From positions 372,001-436,000 of the forward strand of contig NZ_CP085953.1 in assembly GCF_020735385.1 (NCBI RefSeq): 64,000 nt of DNA, read 5' to 3'. The position numbers and the translations under genes were made by a program. Within the stretch, counting starts at the first letter, position 1; each line of letters opens with the position of its first letter. The DNA is from Granulicatella elegans (GTDB lineage Bacteria > Bacillota > Bacilli > Lactobacillales > Aerococcaceae). Positions 24,808 to 32,913 of this stretch are shown here, in pieces. The notes under the pieces were generated by a model. It was not told the origin of the DNA. It saw nothing but the letters and a program-made list of their open reading frames with translations, and made no database searches.

Positions 24808-25878
24808 TTAATTTTGTTTTTCTACTGCTTCTTCAAGTCCTTGTAAGTATGAAATACCAATGGCACGATCATATAATCCATAACCAGGTCTTGCAACTTC
24901 TCCCCAGATTGTACGCCCATGATCAGGACGAGCAATTCCATCAAATTCGATGTCATGCAAAGCTTTCACAATAGCATACATATCTAATGAACCTTCTTTA
25001 CTTAGATGGGCTGATTCTAGGAAATGTTTATCTCCAAGAATTTGTACATTTCTTAAATGAGCAAAATGAATTTTCCCTTTCAACGAGTGAATAATTTCAA
25101 CTAAATCATTTTCTGGATTAGCTCCAAGAGAACCCGTACATAATGTCACTCCGTTATAATCTGAATCAACTGCATTTACAATTTTTAAAATGTCCTCTTT
25201 ATTTTTAGTAATACGAGGAAGACCAAACATATCAAACGGTGGATCATCTGGATGAATTGCCATTTTTACTCCATATTGTTCACAAACAGGAATCACTCTT
25301 TCCAAAAAGTAACAAAGATTTTCGAATAACTTCTCTTCAGTAATCCCTTTATACATATCTTCTAATTTTTGAAATTTAGCAAGACGCTCCGGCTCCCAAC
25401 CTGATAATTGAAATCCAGAAGTTTGTCCACTTATTAATCCAAACATTTGCTTAGGTTCAATTTGTTGGACTACTTTATCATCATATTCAAGCGTATGAGA
25501 ACCATCTGGTAATTCATATTCAAGATTCGTTTTTGCCCATCCAAATATTGGTTTAAAGCTGTAACAAATTACATTTACCCCAAGTTCTCCTAAATTTTTA
25601 ATATTTTCCTTGTAAATTTCAATATAGTGATCTCGTTCAGGCGTCCCAGCTTTAATCGAATCATGAATCGATACACTTTCAATTCCTGCTAAACTAAGCC
25701 CTTTTGACTCCACTGAAGTTTTTAATTCTAAAATTTCTTCTTTTGTCCAAAGGTCCCCTGGTAATTTTTTTACTAAGGTTCCCACAACCCCATACATATT
25801 AGGAATTTGTCGAATATGATCTAACGTAATAGGATCGTCATTTCCGTACCATCTAAATGTCCATTTCAATTTTTTCAC
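24808..25878 (-). CDS. uxuA: Mannonate dehydratase UxuA
   Basis: 356 aa TIM-barrel. Family landmarks: MKKLKWTFRWYGNDDPITL at the start, GIESVSIHDSIKAG, MAIHPDDPPFDMFGLPRI and GIARPDHGRTIWGE, which contains metal-binding His and Asp residues. It dehydrates D-mannonate to 2-keto-3-deoxygluconate. First gene of the nine-protein minus-strand operon ending in eda. AAGGTG with a short A-tract precedes the ATG. The promoter and probable RpiR operator lie just upstream at 25906-25942. Confidence 0.93.
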   Translation of the reverse strand: MKKLKWTFRWYGNDDPITLDHIRQIPNMYGVVGTLVKKLPGDLWTKEEILELKTSVESKGLSLAGIESVSIHDSIKAGTPERDHYIEIYKENIKNLGELGVNVICYSFKPIFGWAKTNLEYELPDGSHTLEYDDKVVQQIEPKQMFGLISGQTSGFQLSGWEPERLAKFQKLEDMYKGITEEKLFENLCYFLERVIPVCEQYGVKMAIHPDDPPFDMFGLPRITKNKEDILKIVNAVDSDYNGVTLCTGSLGANPENDLVEIIHSLKGKIHFAHLRNVQILGDKHFLESAHLSKEGSLDMYAIVKALHDIEFDGIARPDHGRTIWGEVARPGYGLYDRAIGISYLQGLEEAVEKQN

Positions 25879-25905
25879 CTTCCGTAAATCGATTCAAAGT
25901 TAACT

Positions 25906-25942
25906 TATACCAAAAGTATACCATTAAATTTTATTTTGTAAA
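25906..25942 (-). promoter_or_regulatory. Promoter and probable operator of the uxuA-PTS-eda operon
   Basis: On the minus strand TTTACA (25937-25942), 16-base spacer, TATACT (25915-25920). The -10 box is half of an inverted repeat TATAC-CAAAA-GTATA (25906-25920), well placed for repression or sensing by the divergent RpiR protein. Assignment to RpiR is inference from position. Confidence 0.55.
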
Positions 25943-25967
25943 CCTTTTTATAAAAAAATATTTTTTA

Positions 25968-25997
25968 TTTACTTTTTTACTTTAGTTATGTTATTAT
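25968..25997 (+). promoter_or_regulatory. Possible promoter of the rpiR gene
   Basis: TTTACT (25968-25973), 18-base spacer, TATTAT (25992-25997) on the plus strand, 33 bases before the ATG at 26030, which is preceded by GGAGG. Confidence 0.45.
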
Positions 25998-26029
25998 CTC
26001 TGTAGACATAGAAAACATGGAGGTTTCTT

Positions 26030-26902
26030 ATGCAAAATATATATTTATTAAATATAATTAAACAAAATAAAAACAAATTTAGTACTTCTGAAGATTTGTT
26101 AGTTGATTATTTTTTACAATTAAAAAATGATGAATTAGTCAATAAAACTTTGGCTGATATGGCTAATGAAACAGAAATTTCTCAAACTACCATATATAAC
26201 TTCGTTAAAAAATTAGGTTTTAATGGTTTTCAAGATTTTAAAATTAAACTAGCTTCAAATTCGATTATCTCTACTCAACCAGAACGACTTATAAACTATA
26301 GAGAAATTGACCCCTCTGATTCATATATAGATGTTGCTAAAAAAACTATCCATTTTAATCAGCAATCTTTAGAAAATTTAATGAATTTCTTAGACGAAAA
26401 AACCTTACAACGCATAGTGCATTTATTAGAGAAAAGCCAAAACATCTATTTCTTTGGACAAGGTGGATCTTCTATCATGGCTTTAGATTCATATCATAAG
26501 TTTTTACGCTCAAAATTAAACTGTCACTATGTTTTTGATTATCATCTACAGTTAAGTATCTGTAGCAAATTGTCAAATAAAGATTGTGTATTTCTATTTT
26601 CACACTCTGGCGACTCAGTAGAGACCATTAATCTTGCAAAAATTTTACAAAAAAATAATTGCCCAATTATATGTATTACCGGAAATCCTGTTGGAAAAAT
26701 TTTAAAACTATCTACTGAATCTGTTATTGCATTTTCTCAAGAGGCAAAATACAGAACAGAAAGCCTAACTTCTAGACTTCTTTATCAAACTGTAATGGAC
26801 ATTCTATATACTATCATTATGTTTAAAGACGAAGAAGAAAATGAACAAGTTTTAAAAAAAATCCGAAGAGCTATTTCACTTTCAAAAAATAGCGATGATT
26901 AG
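26030..26902 (+). CDS. RpiR/MurR-family transcriptional regulator
   Basis: 290 aa. An N-terminal helix-turn-helix (residues about 1-77; TLADMANETEISQTTIYNFVKKLGF) is followed by a sugar-isomerase (SIS) effector domain (about 115-250; IYFFGQGGSSIMALD, CVFLFSHSGDSVETINLA). It is divergent from and 151 bases away from uxuA, so it most likely controls the PTS operon in response to a phosphorylated sugar acid. The RpiR-type control, gene content and order recall the Enterococcus faecalis gluconate PTS locus. Confidence 0.92.
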   Translation: MQNIYLLNIIKQNKNKFSTSEDLLVDYFLQLKNDELVNKTLADMANETEISQTTIYNFVKKLGFNGFQDFKIKLASNSIISTQPERLINYREIDPSDSYIDVAKKTIHFNQQSLENLMNFLDEKTLQRIVHLLEKSQNIYFFGQGGSSIMALDSYHKFLRSKLNCHYVFDYHLQLSICSKLSNKDCVFLFSHSGDSVETINLAKILQKNNCPIICITGNPVGKILKLSTESVIAFSQEAKYRTESLTSRLLYQTVMDILYTIIMFKDEEENEQVLKKIRRAISLSKNSDD

Positions 26903-27049
26903 TCTTTTAACAATTTATTACTATATTTCTTACTGAATAATAGTAAATTTTAAAATTTAATCATTACCTCCAACAAACAAAAAATATCTACCTTCACCAT
27001 ATCATATCACTAAAAAGTTATACGAAATCTGATACTTATATCTATTAGA

Positions 27050-27110
27050 GAAATCCTCTTTTGATTTTTGAATCTATCTTAATCAAAACTTGGATTTCTC
27101 TTTTTTTATG
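27050..27110 (+). terminator. Long terminator hairpin after rpiR
   Basis: GAGAAATCC (27050-27058) pairs with GGATTTCTC (27094-27102), with TTTTGATT/AATCAAAA stacked inside, then TTTTTTT. The rest of the 26,903-27,176 gap shows nothing else I can support. Confidence 0.75.
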
Positions 27111-27166
27111 AAAAATCCTAATAGTAACAATTCAACTTCATCAATGAAGTTATTAAATAACCTACT

Positions 27167-27274
27167 AGAAACTAAAAAAACCTGCTGGATTTACCAACAG
27201 GTTAGGAAGTGGTTAAATTAATCTAAATATCTTTCTGGTACTTTTAGAACTGCGCAGACTTTCTTCAAATCTTC
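27167..27274 (-). repeat. Copy B of the 105-bp direct repeat (rhaD 3' end plus terminator)
   Basis: Partner of 16808-16915; see there. In this copy the repeat is part of the intact gene. Together the copies bracket the whole uxuA-PTS-eda operon and rpiR. Confidence 0.85.
27177..27203 (-). terminator. Terminator of the rhaD-like gene (repeat copy B)
   Basis: On the minus strand AACCTGTTGG-TAAAT-CCAGCAGGTT followed by a T-run, 15 bases after the stop codon. Confidence 0.8.
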
Positions 27275-28051
27275 TTTTGAAAGAACATTGCTTTCATAAA
27301 TGCTCTTACCACTAACTCTTTGAACATCTAATGCAATATGGGCTGCTTTATCAGCAGTTTCAATTAAGCCGAAGCAATCTTGATAATCTACACCAGTAGA
27401 AAGAACTCCGTGTTTACTCCAAACAACTAAACGGTGAGTTTCTAATTCTTTAGCTGTAGCAGAACCAATTTGTTGAGTTCCTGGCACTTCCCAAGGTAGA
27501 ACAGCGATTCCATCAGGGAATACTACGATTGATTCAGTTAACACTGACCATAAATCTAATGATAAAGATTCAGTTGTTACATCATTTAATAAGCAGTAAG
27601 TTACAACATTTGTTGCATGATTATGAATGACTACTCTATGATTTGGATTTTGTTTTAATCTAGCTGCATGAGACAATACATGCATGAAGATTTCACTTGT
27701 AGGACGTTTTCCTGTAACAAAACCTGCAACTACTTGATAACCTTTATCTGTTAATTGAATGATACCAGTATCCGCATGTGGTTGTGAATGTAATGTTCTA
27801 AAATGACTTCCAGAAGCTGTAATTAAAATATATTCTCCTCTTACGTGTTCTGGAACATCTAAAACTTCCACTTCTTTTCTATTTTCAGTATAGTACGTAT
27901 ATTCTGTACCAGCCAAGCTGCTTTCAAGATTTTCAGCTTCTTCAGCTGTCAAACGATAACTAACATTTCCACCGTTATATTCGTCCCAGCCTTTATTCCA
28001 CATATCATATGTCACTTGACATAATCCTTCAATAAATTTAGGATACCCCAT
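27218..28051 (-). CDS. rhaD: Rhamnulose-1-phosphate aldolase-like class II aldolase
   Basis: 277 aa, near the RhaD family length. It starts GLCQVTYDMWNKGWDEYNGGNVSYRL, continues with ILITASGSHFRTL, and carries the zinc-binding HNHATNVVTY and VWSKHGVLSTG motifs. RhaD splits L-rhamnulose-1-phosphate (and some related ketose-1-phosphates) into DHAP and L-lactaldehyde. No rhaA or rhaB is present; a galactitol-type PTS with its own activator lies directly upstream, so the substrate may be a PTS-phosphorylated ketose. It has its own promoter with an overlapping cre site. The 3' end is duplicated at 16,860. Confidence 0.88.
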   Translation of the reverse strand: MGYPKFIEGLCQVTYDMWNKGWDEYNGGNVSYRLTAEEAENLESSLAGTEYTYYTENRKEVEVLDVPEHVRGEYILITASGSHFRTLHSQPHADTGIIQLTDKGYQVVAGFVTGKRPTSEIFMHVLSHAARLKQNPNHRVVIHNHATNVVTYCLLNDVTTESLSLDLWSVLTESIVVFPDGIAVLPWEVPGTQQIGSATAKELETHRLVVWSKHGVLSTGVDYQDCFGLIETADKAAHIALDVQRVSGKSIYESNVLSKEDLKKVCAVLKVPERYLD

Positions 28052-28122
28052 AATTATTCCCCTTCTTTAACTGTAATATTTTTCAGCCGTACCTGAAAAA
28101 ATTCTTTTGTTTATCCAACATA

Positions 28123-28151
28123 ATAGTAACCGTTTTCTTGACTGCCGTCAA
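28123..28151 (-). promoter_or_regulatory. rhaD promoter with overlapping CcpA (cre) site
   Basis: On the minus strand TTGACG (28146-28151), 17-base spacer, TACTAT (28123-28128). AGAAAACGGTTACT (28125-28138) matches the cre consensus at about 12 of 14 positions and covers the -10 box and spacer, so carbon catabolite repression of rhaD is likely. Confidence 0.6.
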
Positions 28152-28293
28152 CCGAATTTGTTTATTTTTTAATAATTTATTTGTGATTTATCGCAATGGT
28201 TTATTATTATGAGTTTTTACTGATAATAAGTATTTCATTCAACAAATTACATAAACGATTTTCTAATCTGTTTTCTACAAAAAGAACGGATCC

Positions 28294-28413
28294 CTATAAT
28301 GAGATCAATTCCTTTATTTCTTCAAATTTTTCCCATTCAACCGATTTTAAATTCATTAATTTTTCTGTTCTATCCATGTCTGAGTCAGATTTTAAAAAAC
28401 TTATTTTATTCAC
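28294..28413 (-). CDS. Possible 39-aa small protein
   Basis: A GTG-started frame (GTG at 28413) encodes a short, charged, helix-prone peptide (MDRTEKLMNLKSVEWEKFEE within it). It has only a weak GAG-type ribosome-binding site and follows the 48-aa membrane-protein gene in the same direction. It could be a small protein or the end of a decayed gene; I cannot decide. Confidence 0.3.
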   Translation of the reverse strand: MNKISFLKSDSDMDRTEKLMNLKSVEWEKFEEIKELISL

Positions 28414-28440
28414 GACTCTTTTTTCATGTTACGGATTTTT

Positions 28441-28587
28441 TTATCTGCTTTCGTCAAAATCCTTGAATATATTTTTCTTATCCAAGTAGATTGCAACAGG
28501 TAAAATGAAAACCGTTAACCAAATGAGTTGAGAAATGATAGAATAGACAAATAGTATTCCTAATACTAAAACAAGCAACTTTTTCAT
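28441..28587 (-). CDS. Small 48-aa membrane protein after PTS IIC
   Basis: The ATG lies one base beyond the TAG of the galactitol-type IIC gene, so it is almost certainly translated with it. The product is two-thirds hydrophobic (residues about 3-34, MKKLLVLVLGILFVYSIISQ onward, with a Pro kink) and ends in a charged tail DKKNIFKDFDESR. I know no family. A small accessory subunit or stabiliser of the permease is a reasonable guess. Confidence 0.6.
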   Translation of the reverse strand: MKKLLVLVLGILFVYSIISQLIWLTVFILPVAIYLDKKNIFKDFDESR

Positions 28588-28588
28588 T

Positions 28589-29929
28589 CTATTCGCCTGC
28601 TTCTAATGCTTCATTATATTTCTTTCTATCTTTTAATAGCCATACATAAAGAGCTAACCATACAACTCCTAATACAATAGCAACAACATCACCATTAAAT
28701 CCATTTGCTAAAATATAACGAATGTCTGGACCTTCAAAAGTTGCCCATGAAATTAAACCGCTTTGATTTAATGTTTTTGTTTCTGCTGCTAAACGAGTCA
28801 TATATGGAGTGAAATAAGTTGCTCCATATAAGAATAAAGGAGTAGAAATTAACCCATGAATAATCATTCTTAACACATTACCATTTGTTAACAATAGAGC
28901 TCCTACAACAAATGATAAATTAATAATACCTGCAAAAGGTAATACAATATTATTCGGTAAAACGATAGATCCTACTAAAAGGAATGGGATTGTAAAGATA
29001 ACTGCTACCCATAATTCATTACGTCCACCAAGTACTGGCCAGTCTAAACCGATATAAACTTCACGATCTTCAAATTTTTCACGCATGAAGTCAGATACTG
29101 CTTCTGAAATTGGTGATAAAGCTTGAGAGAATAATTTTGATACCATTGGGAATAAAGTTAAAGCTGTTGCAGCTTGAACTGAAAGAGTTAATGCGTATTT
29201 AATACCATTACCTGATGCAGCTCCTAAAGCAAATCCAATAATAGCTCCCATTACTGCATTTTCTCCAAATACTCCAATTTTTTCTTTCAATGTATCAGCA
29301 TCAAATTGTTTATTTAAAAGAGGAATTTTTTTCAACAATTCATCAATTGGATGTAAAATTACTGCAATCAGACAAATAAAGTGAGGTACTGTAATCCCTG
29401 GAACTCCAGTTAATCGTTCTACTTCTGGTGCAAACACATCTCCAAGTTTTAGTTCTAATACAATCATAATAGCTGCTGCAATAAATCCTAAGAAAATGTT
29501 ATTTGTAAAGTACGTTACAATTACTGCTGTAAAAATTTTATTCCAAACATTCCATAAGTCTACATTTAACGTTTTTGTTTGTTTAGTCACTAACATAATG
29601 AAGTTAATCGCTAATTGTAATGGGAACACTAAGAAAGCATATGGCCAAGCCCAGCTAATTGCTGCAGCTCCAGGCCAACCAATATCAACTGCTGGTAAAC
29701 TTAATCCAGTATGAGTTGTTAAATCATTTGCTGCTGCACCCATACTTGTCATGATAAAGTTTACAAGAATTCCCATACCTGTAAATGCAATCCCTAGAGT
29801 TAACGCTGCTGTGAAAGCTTCTCTGAACTTCATTTTCATTGCTAATCCAACAATTAACATTAGAAATGGAACAAATACTGCAGCTCCTAAATCCAAAATA
29901 TATTGAATAACTACTTGTAAAGTCTCCAT
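28589..29929 (-). CDS. gatC: PTS EIIC, galactitol family
   Basis: 446 aa with about ten hydrophobic segments and family stretches: VQYILDLGAAVFVPFLMLIVGLAMKMKFREA near the N-terminus (here only described), VPHFICLIAVILHPIDEL, and TNGNVLRMIIHG. It forms the membrane channel of a galactitol-type PTS together with the IIB and IIA encoded just upstream. The substrate of this family ranges from galactitol to arabitol and other polyols or ketoses. The neighbouring aldolase argues for a sugar that becomes a ketose-1-phosphate. Confidence 0.92.
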   Translation of the reverse strand: METLQVVIQYILDLGAAVFVPFLMLIVGLAMKMKFREAFTAALTLGIAFTGMGILVNFIMTSMGAAANDLTTHTGLSLPAVDIGWPGAAAISWAWPYAFLVFPLQLAINFIMLVTKQTKTLNVDLWNVWNKIFTAVIVTYFTNNIFLGFIAAAIMIVLELKLGDVFAPEVERLTGVPGITVPHFICLIAVILHPIDELLKKIPLLNKQFDADTLKEKIGVFGENAVMGAIIGFALGAASGNGIKYALTLSVQAATALTLFPMVSKLFSQALSPISEAVSDFMREKFEDREVYIGLDWPVLGGRNELWVAVIFTIPFLLVGSIVLPNNIVLPFAGIINLSFVVGALLLTNGNVLRMIIHGLISTPLFLYGATYFTPYMTRLAAETKTLNQSGLISWATFEGPDIRYILANGFNGDVVAIVLGVVWLALYVWLLKDRKKYNEALEAGE

Positions 29930-29939
29930 AATTTTCCTC

Positions 29940-30218
29940 CTAACTATTTAAGAAATCTATAATTTTTTGTAACTCTTGTTTTTGACCCATTCCTGTTAAA
30001 AATGCAATTCCATTAAATACTGGAACCCCATAGTCTTTTTTTGCTTTAACAATTGAAATATATCCATCTGCTGATTTTAAATGCATTTCTAATGCCTTCA
30101 TATCTACAGCTTCAATCTCGCAAGGCACATTTGCTTCTTTTAATAATCTTTCAACTTTTGATGCTACTGTTTGAGAAGTAGCCACTCCTGATCCACATGC
30201 AACAATTAATTTTTTCAT
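29940..30218 (-). CDS. gatB: PTS EIIB, galactitol family
   Basis: 92 aa; phosphorylated Cys8 in IVACGSGVATSQTVA, the usual P-loop-like start of lactose/galactitol IIB proteins. It overlaps the IIA gene by four bases (ATGA) and precedes IIC by 10 bases. It carries phosphate from IIA to the incoming sugar. Confidence 0.93.
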   Translation of the reverse strand: MKKLIVACGSGVATSQTVASKVERLLKEANVPCEIEAVDMKALEMHLKSADGYISIVKAKKDYGVPVFNGIAFLTGMGQKQELQKIIDFLNS

Positions 30219-30694
30219 AACTCTTCCTCCATTTCTACTGTTACAAATAATTGATAAACTTCTTCTTCCGATTTTGCATTTTGTAATTTTGTAATAAATT
30301 CATCTTGTCCAAAAATATTCATTAGTTCAACTAACAAACCTGTTTGATTTTTTGGTTCAGAAATTCCTAATACAATTACAAAATTTACAGGAACCTCTTC
30401 ATCTGATGTACCCATCTGAATAAAAGTTATAGGTTTTGATAATTTTACAATGTAAATAAACGGTTTTTTCACATACTCACTATACGTATGCGGAATTGCT
30501 ACTGCTGTTTTTTCTAATCTTAATCCTGTTGGAAATTCCTCCTCTCTTTCCACAATTGCAGATGAAAATCCATCTGTTACAAACCCTTTATCAAACAAAG
30601 TTTTAGACAATTTTTGAAGCAATTCTTTTTTGTCTTCACCCACTCCTTCTAAATTAATTAATTGTTTATTGACTAACTGTGATATAATTGTCAT
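30215..30694 (-). CDS. gatA: PTS EIIA, fructose/galactitol-type
   Basis: 159 aa PTS_EIIA_2 domain with the phospho-accepting His69 in KTAVAIPHTYSEYVKKP and the upstream FPTGLRLE signature. It accepts phosphate from HPr. First PTS gene after the activator (11-base gap), translationally coupled to IIB. Confidence 0.93.
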   Translation of the reverse strand: MTIISQLVNKQLINLEGVGEDKKELLQKLSKTLFDKGFVTDGFSSAIVEREEEFPTGLRLEKTAVAIPHTYSEYVKKPFIYIVKLSKPITFIQMGTSDEEVPVNFVIVLGISEPKNQTGLLVELMNIFGQDEFITKLQNAKSEEEVYQLFVTVEMEEEL

Positions 30695-30705
30695 TTTTTC
30701 ACTCC

Positions 30706-32637
30706 TTATAATATTGATTCAAAGTTAGCTTCCGAAAATAATGCTGTTATAAAACTTTCATGATTTTCGCTCTCCCATAAATTTTGTATATAAGAAGAAC
30801 TATCAATCTTAGAGTAAATAACTTTTAAAGCATCTTTATAAAATTCCAATTCCTTTTCCGCAATTGCAATTAGCATTACGACTTTCACTAAATTTTGTCC
30901 CCAATAAATTGGTTTCTCTAATGTCATCATAATTAATTCACTAGTATGAACTTCTTTTGGATTTGCATGAGGAAGTGCTATACCTGTGTAAGTACTTGTA
31001 ATTCCTAAATTTTCTCTATGGCGTATAGTCTTTTCAAATTTTATATTCTCAAGATTTTTCTCATCAGCCAATTGGATAATTTTTGACAAACACTTATCTA
31101 CGCTGCTTACTTTTTCTCTAATATATATCGATTTTCCAAGTAATTTTTTGATGAGTCGATTCGTATATTCTTCATCATTTTTCGTTAAAAAGTTATATTG
31201 TGTTCGCTCCATTGTATTGGCTAAAAATTTTCTTTGGATTTTTAGTAAATCATCTTCTTTCATAATCGTTCCAACATGTATATACGGAAACGATACATTC
31301 TTTAATTCCACAGAACTAATCACTAAGTCGTTTATACTGATATCTAAAGAACTTGCTTTGGAATATTCAACTTTATGAATATGTTCATACTGACCTGTCA
31401 CTTTTCTAACTTGATTCAATAATAATTCCGATGTTGCTAAACTATGTGGGCATATCACATAGATATTCATTGGTTTTTTTATCTTTTCTACTGATATCTC
31501 CAAATGTATGGTTAAAAGTGCTGCTTCATTATCTGTTAATTCAACATTGAAATTATTCTTAAAAACTTTTCCTGATAACCAAACAAAGTTATACAAGACT
31601 CCATACTGATACTTAATTTCTTCCATCAAATCACTTTTCAAATGAATTTTATTTCGCAATCTCATAACCATTGCTGGGATATGATTGATTAACATTCCTC
31701 TTAAATAATCGTCTTGCTCAAAGTGAATACCCGCTAGCTCACCAACTAAAGCTATAAATTCATCTACTGTTTTCTCAATTTGAGTATTGGACTCTAAATA
31801 AGTATTTTCATAATTCCCAATAGTAATTAAGCTCTGAGAAAGAGAAATGATTTCCTTCTCGGCAACTTCTTTTCCAGAAACTTCATTCAATAAATCTCTA
31901 GCTAACAAGTATGTTTCAATTATTTTAGGATTATTGCTATCTAAATCATTTTGTTGTTCTATAAAATATCCGTGTTTCCAACGAATATCGAAAATGACCA
32001 AGTCCATTAATAAATAATGACGATATTCATAACAAACTAAAAATTTATATTTTTCTAACAACTGATTCATAATTTGGATAATTTCTTGAACTCTATTCTG
32101 ATTAATACATCCATAATTCGATAATCCTGTTAAATTAAAATGAATTAATCCACTTAACAGCTTATTACGAAAGAATTTTCTAATATTGTCTTCCAAACCA
32201 TCCAATGAAATTTTCCCTTGATGTTTAATCAATCTGATTCCATTCTTGTTAATTTCTTTTTCCAGTTCATGAATTTCTCTTCTTATAGTTGATTCACTCG
32301 TGAAATTTTCAATGGAATAATCTAAAATATCAATTTCATTTTTCAGTATAAATGTAGATAATAGTTTATACTCTTCATTTTGCTTATTTGTTGTTTGAGA
32401 AACTTGAAAAGTTTTCTTCAATTGTTCTTTATATTTTTCATCTATTTCAATATAAATCCCCGTACTAGGTTTTTTCTTTATTTCTGAAGAAAAAGCTTTT
32501 AAATATTGATTAATTACTGAAATATCATTGTAAATCGTTTTAGTGGAAACCAGATACTGTTGAGCTAACACCTTCCCCGTAACAGGATCGTTTTCTTGAA
32601 TTAACCGATTCAATAGATCTACCTGTCTATTATTCAT
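30706..32637 (-). CDS. PRD-containing transcriptional activator (MtlR/BglG-like)
   Basis: 643 aa with the full modular architecture. An N-terminal HTH (residues about 1-65; LAQQYLVSTKTIYNDISVIN) is followed by a second HTH/Mga-like region, two PRDs (roughly 170-385), a galactitol IIB-like domain (about 390-480, with Cys in VICPHSLATS) and a C-terminal IIA-like domain (about 490-640, His in IALPHANPKE). Such proteins are DNA-binding activators switched by HPr- and EII-dependent phosphorylation. It heads the galactitol-type PTS operon. The ATG at 32637 has GGAGG at nine bases; a GTG at 32646 overlaps the site. Confidence 0.9.
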   Translation of the reverse strand: MNNRQVDLLNRLIQENDPVTGKVLAQQYLVSTKTIYNDISVINQYLKAFSSEIKKKPSTGIYIEIDEKYKEQLKKTFQVSQTTNKQNEEYKLLSTFILKNEIDILDYSIENFTSESTIRREIHELEKEINKNGIRLIKHQGKISLDGLEDNIRKFFRNKLLSGLIHFNLTGLSNYGCINQNRVQEIIQIMNQLLEKYKFLVCYEYRHYLLMDLVIFDIRWKHGYFIEQQNDLDSNNPKIIETYLLARDLLNEVSGKEVAEKEIISLSQSLITIGNYENTYLESNTQIEKTVDEFIALVGELAGIHFEQDDYLRGMLINHIPAMVMRLRNKIHLKSDLMEEIKYQYGVLYNFVWLSGKVFKNNFNVELTDNEAALLTIHLEISVEKIKKPMNIYVICPHSLATSELLLNQVRKVTGQYEHIHKVEYSKASSLDISINDLVISSVELKNVSFPYIHVGTIMKEDDLLKIQRKFLANTMERTQYNFLTKNDEEYTNRLIKKLLGKSIYIREKVSSVDKCLSKIIQLADEKNLENIKFEKTIRHRENLGITSTYTGIALPHANPKEVHTSELIMMTLEKPIYWGQNLVKVVMLIAIAEKELEFYKDALKVIYSKIDSSSYIQNLWESENHESFITALFSEANFESIL

Positions 32638-32853
32638 TAAAATCACCCTCCAACCATTTCCACATTTCCATTTTAAACCGCTTGCAAAAATATATTAAGT
32701 CAACTTTTTTCCAGAACATTGTGGAAGTTTTATTTTCCACTCGTAAAATTACAAATTTCGATTATAGAAATGCAGAATTTATTTTCTATTATTTTCCTAC
32801 TTTATCCCTTCTTAATCAATACCTCCCATCAAATTTGTAAATCAAAATATAAA

Positions 32854-32899
32854 AAACGACTTTTAACTATTAGAAAAAATCTAATAGTAAAAGTCGTTA
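32854..32899 (-). terminator. Terminator of the YhgE/Pip gene
   Basis: AACGACTTTT-AACTATTAGA / TCTAATAGT-AAAAGTCGTT, nearly 20 paired bases, followed on the minus strand by TTTTTTATATTTT. The remaining 32,638-32,853 stretch upstream of the PRD gene shows no clear signal. Confidence 0.85.
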
Positions 32900-32913
32900 A
32901 TTTATCCTAAATT

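Noticed and set aside
28196-28489. 97-codon plus-strand frame between rhaD and PTS IIC
   Set aside because: It overlaps the better supported 48-aa minus-strand gene, has no site and low-complexity Phe/Ser/Leu content.
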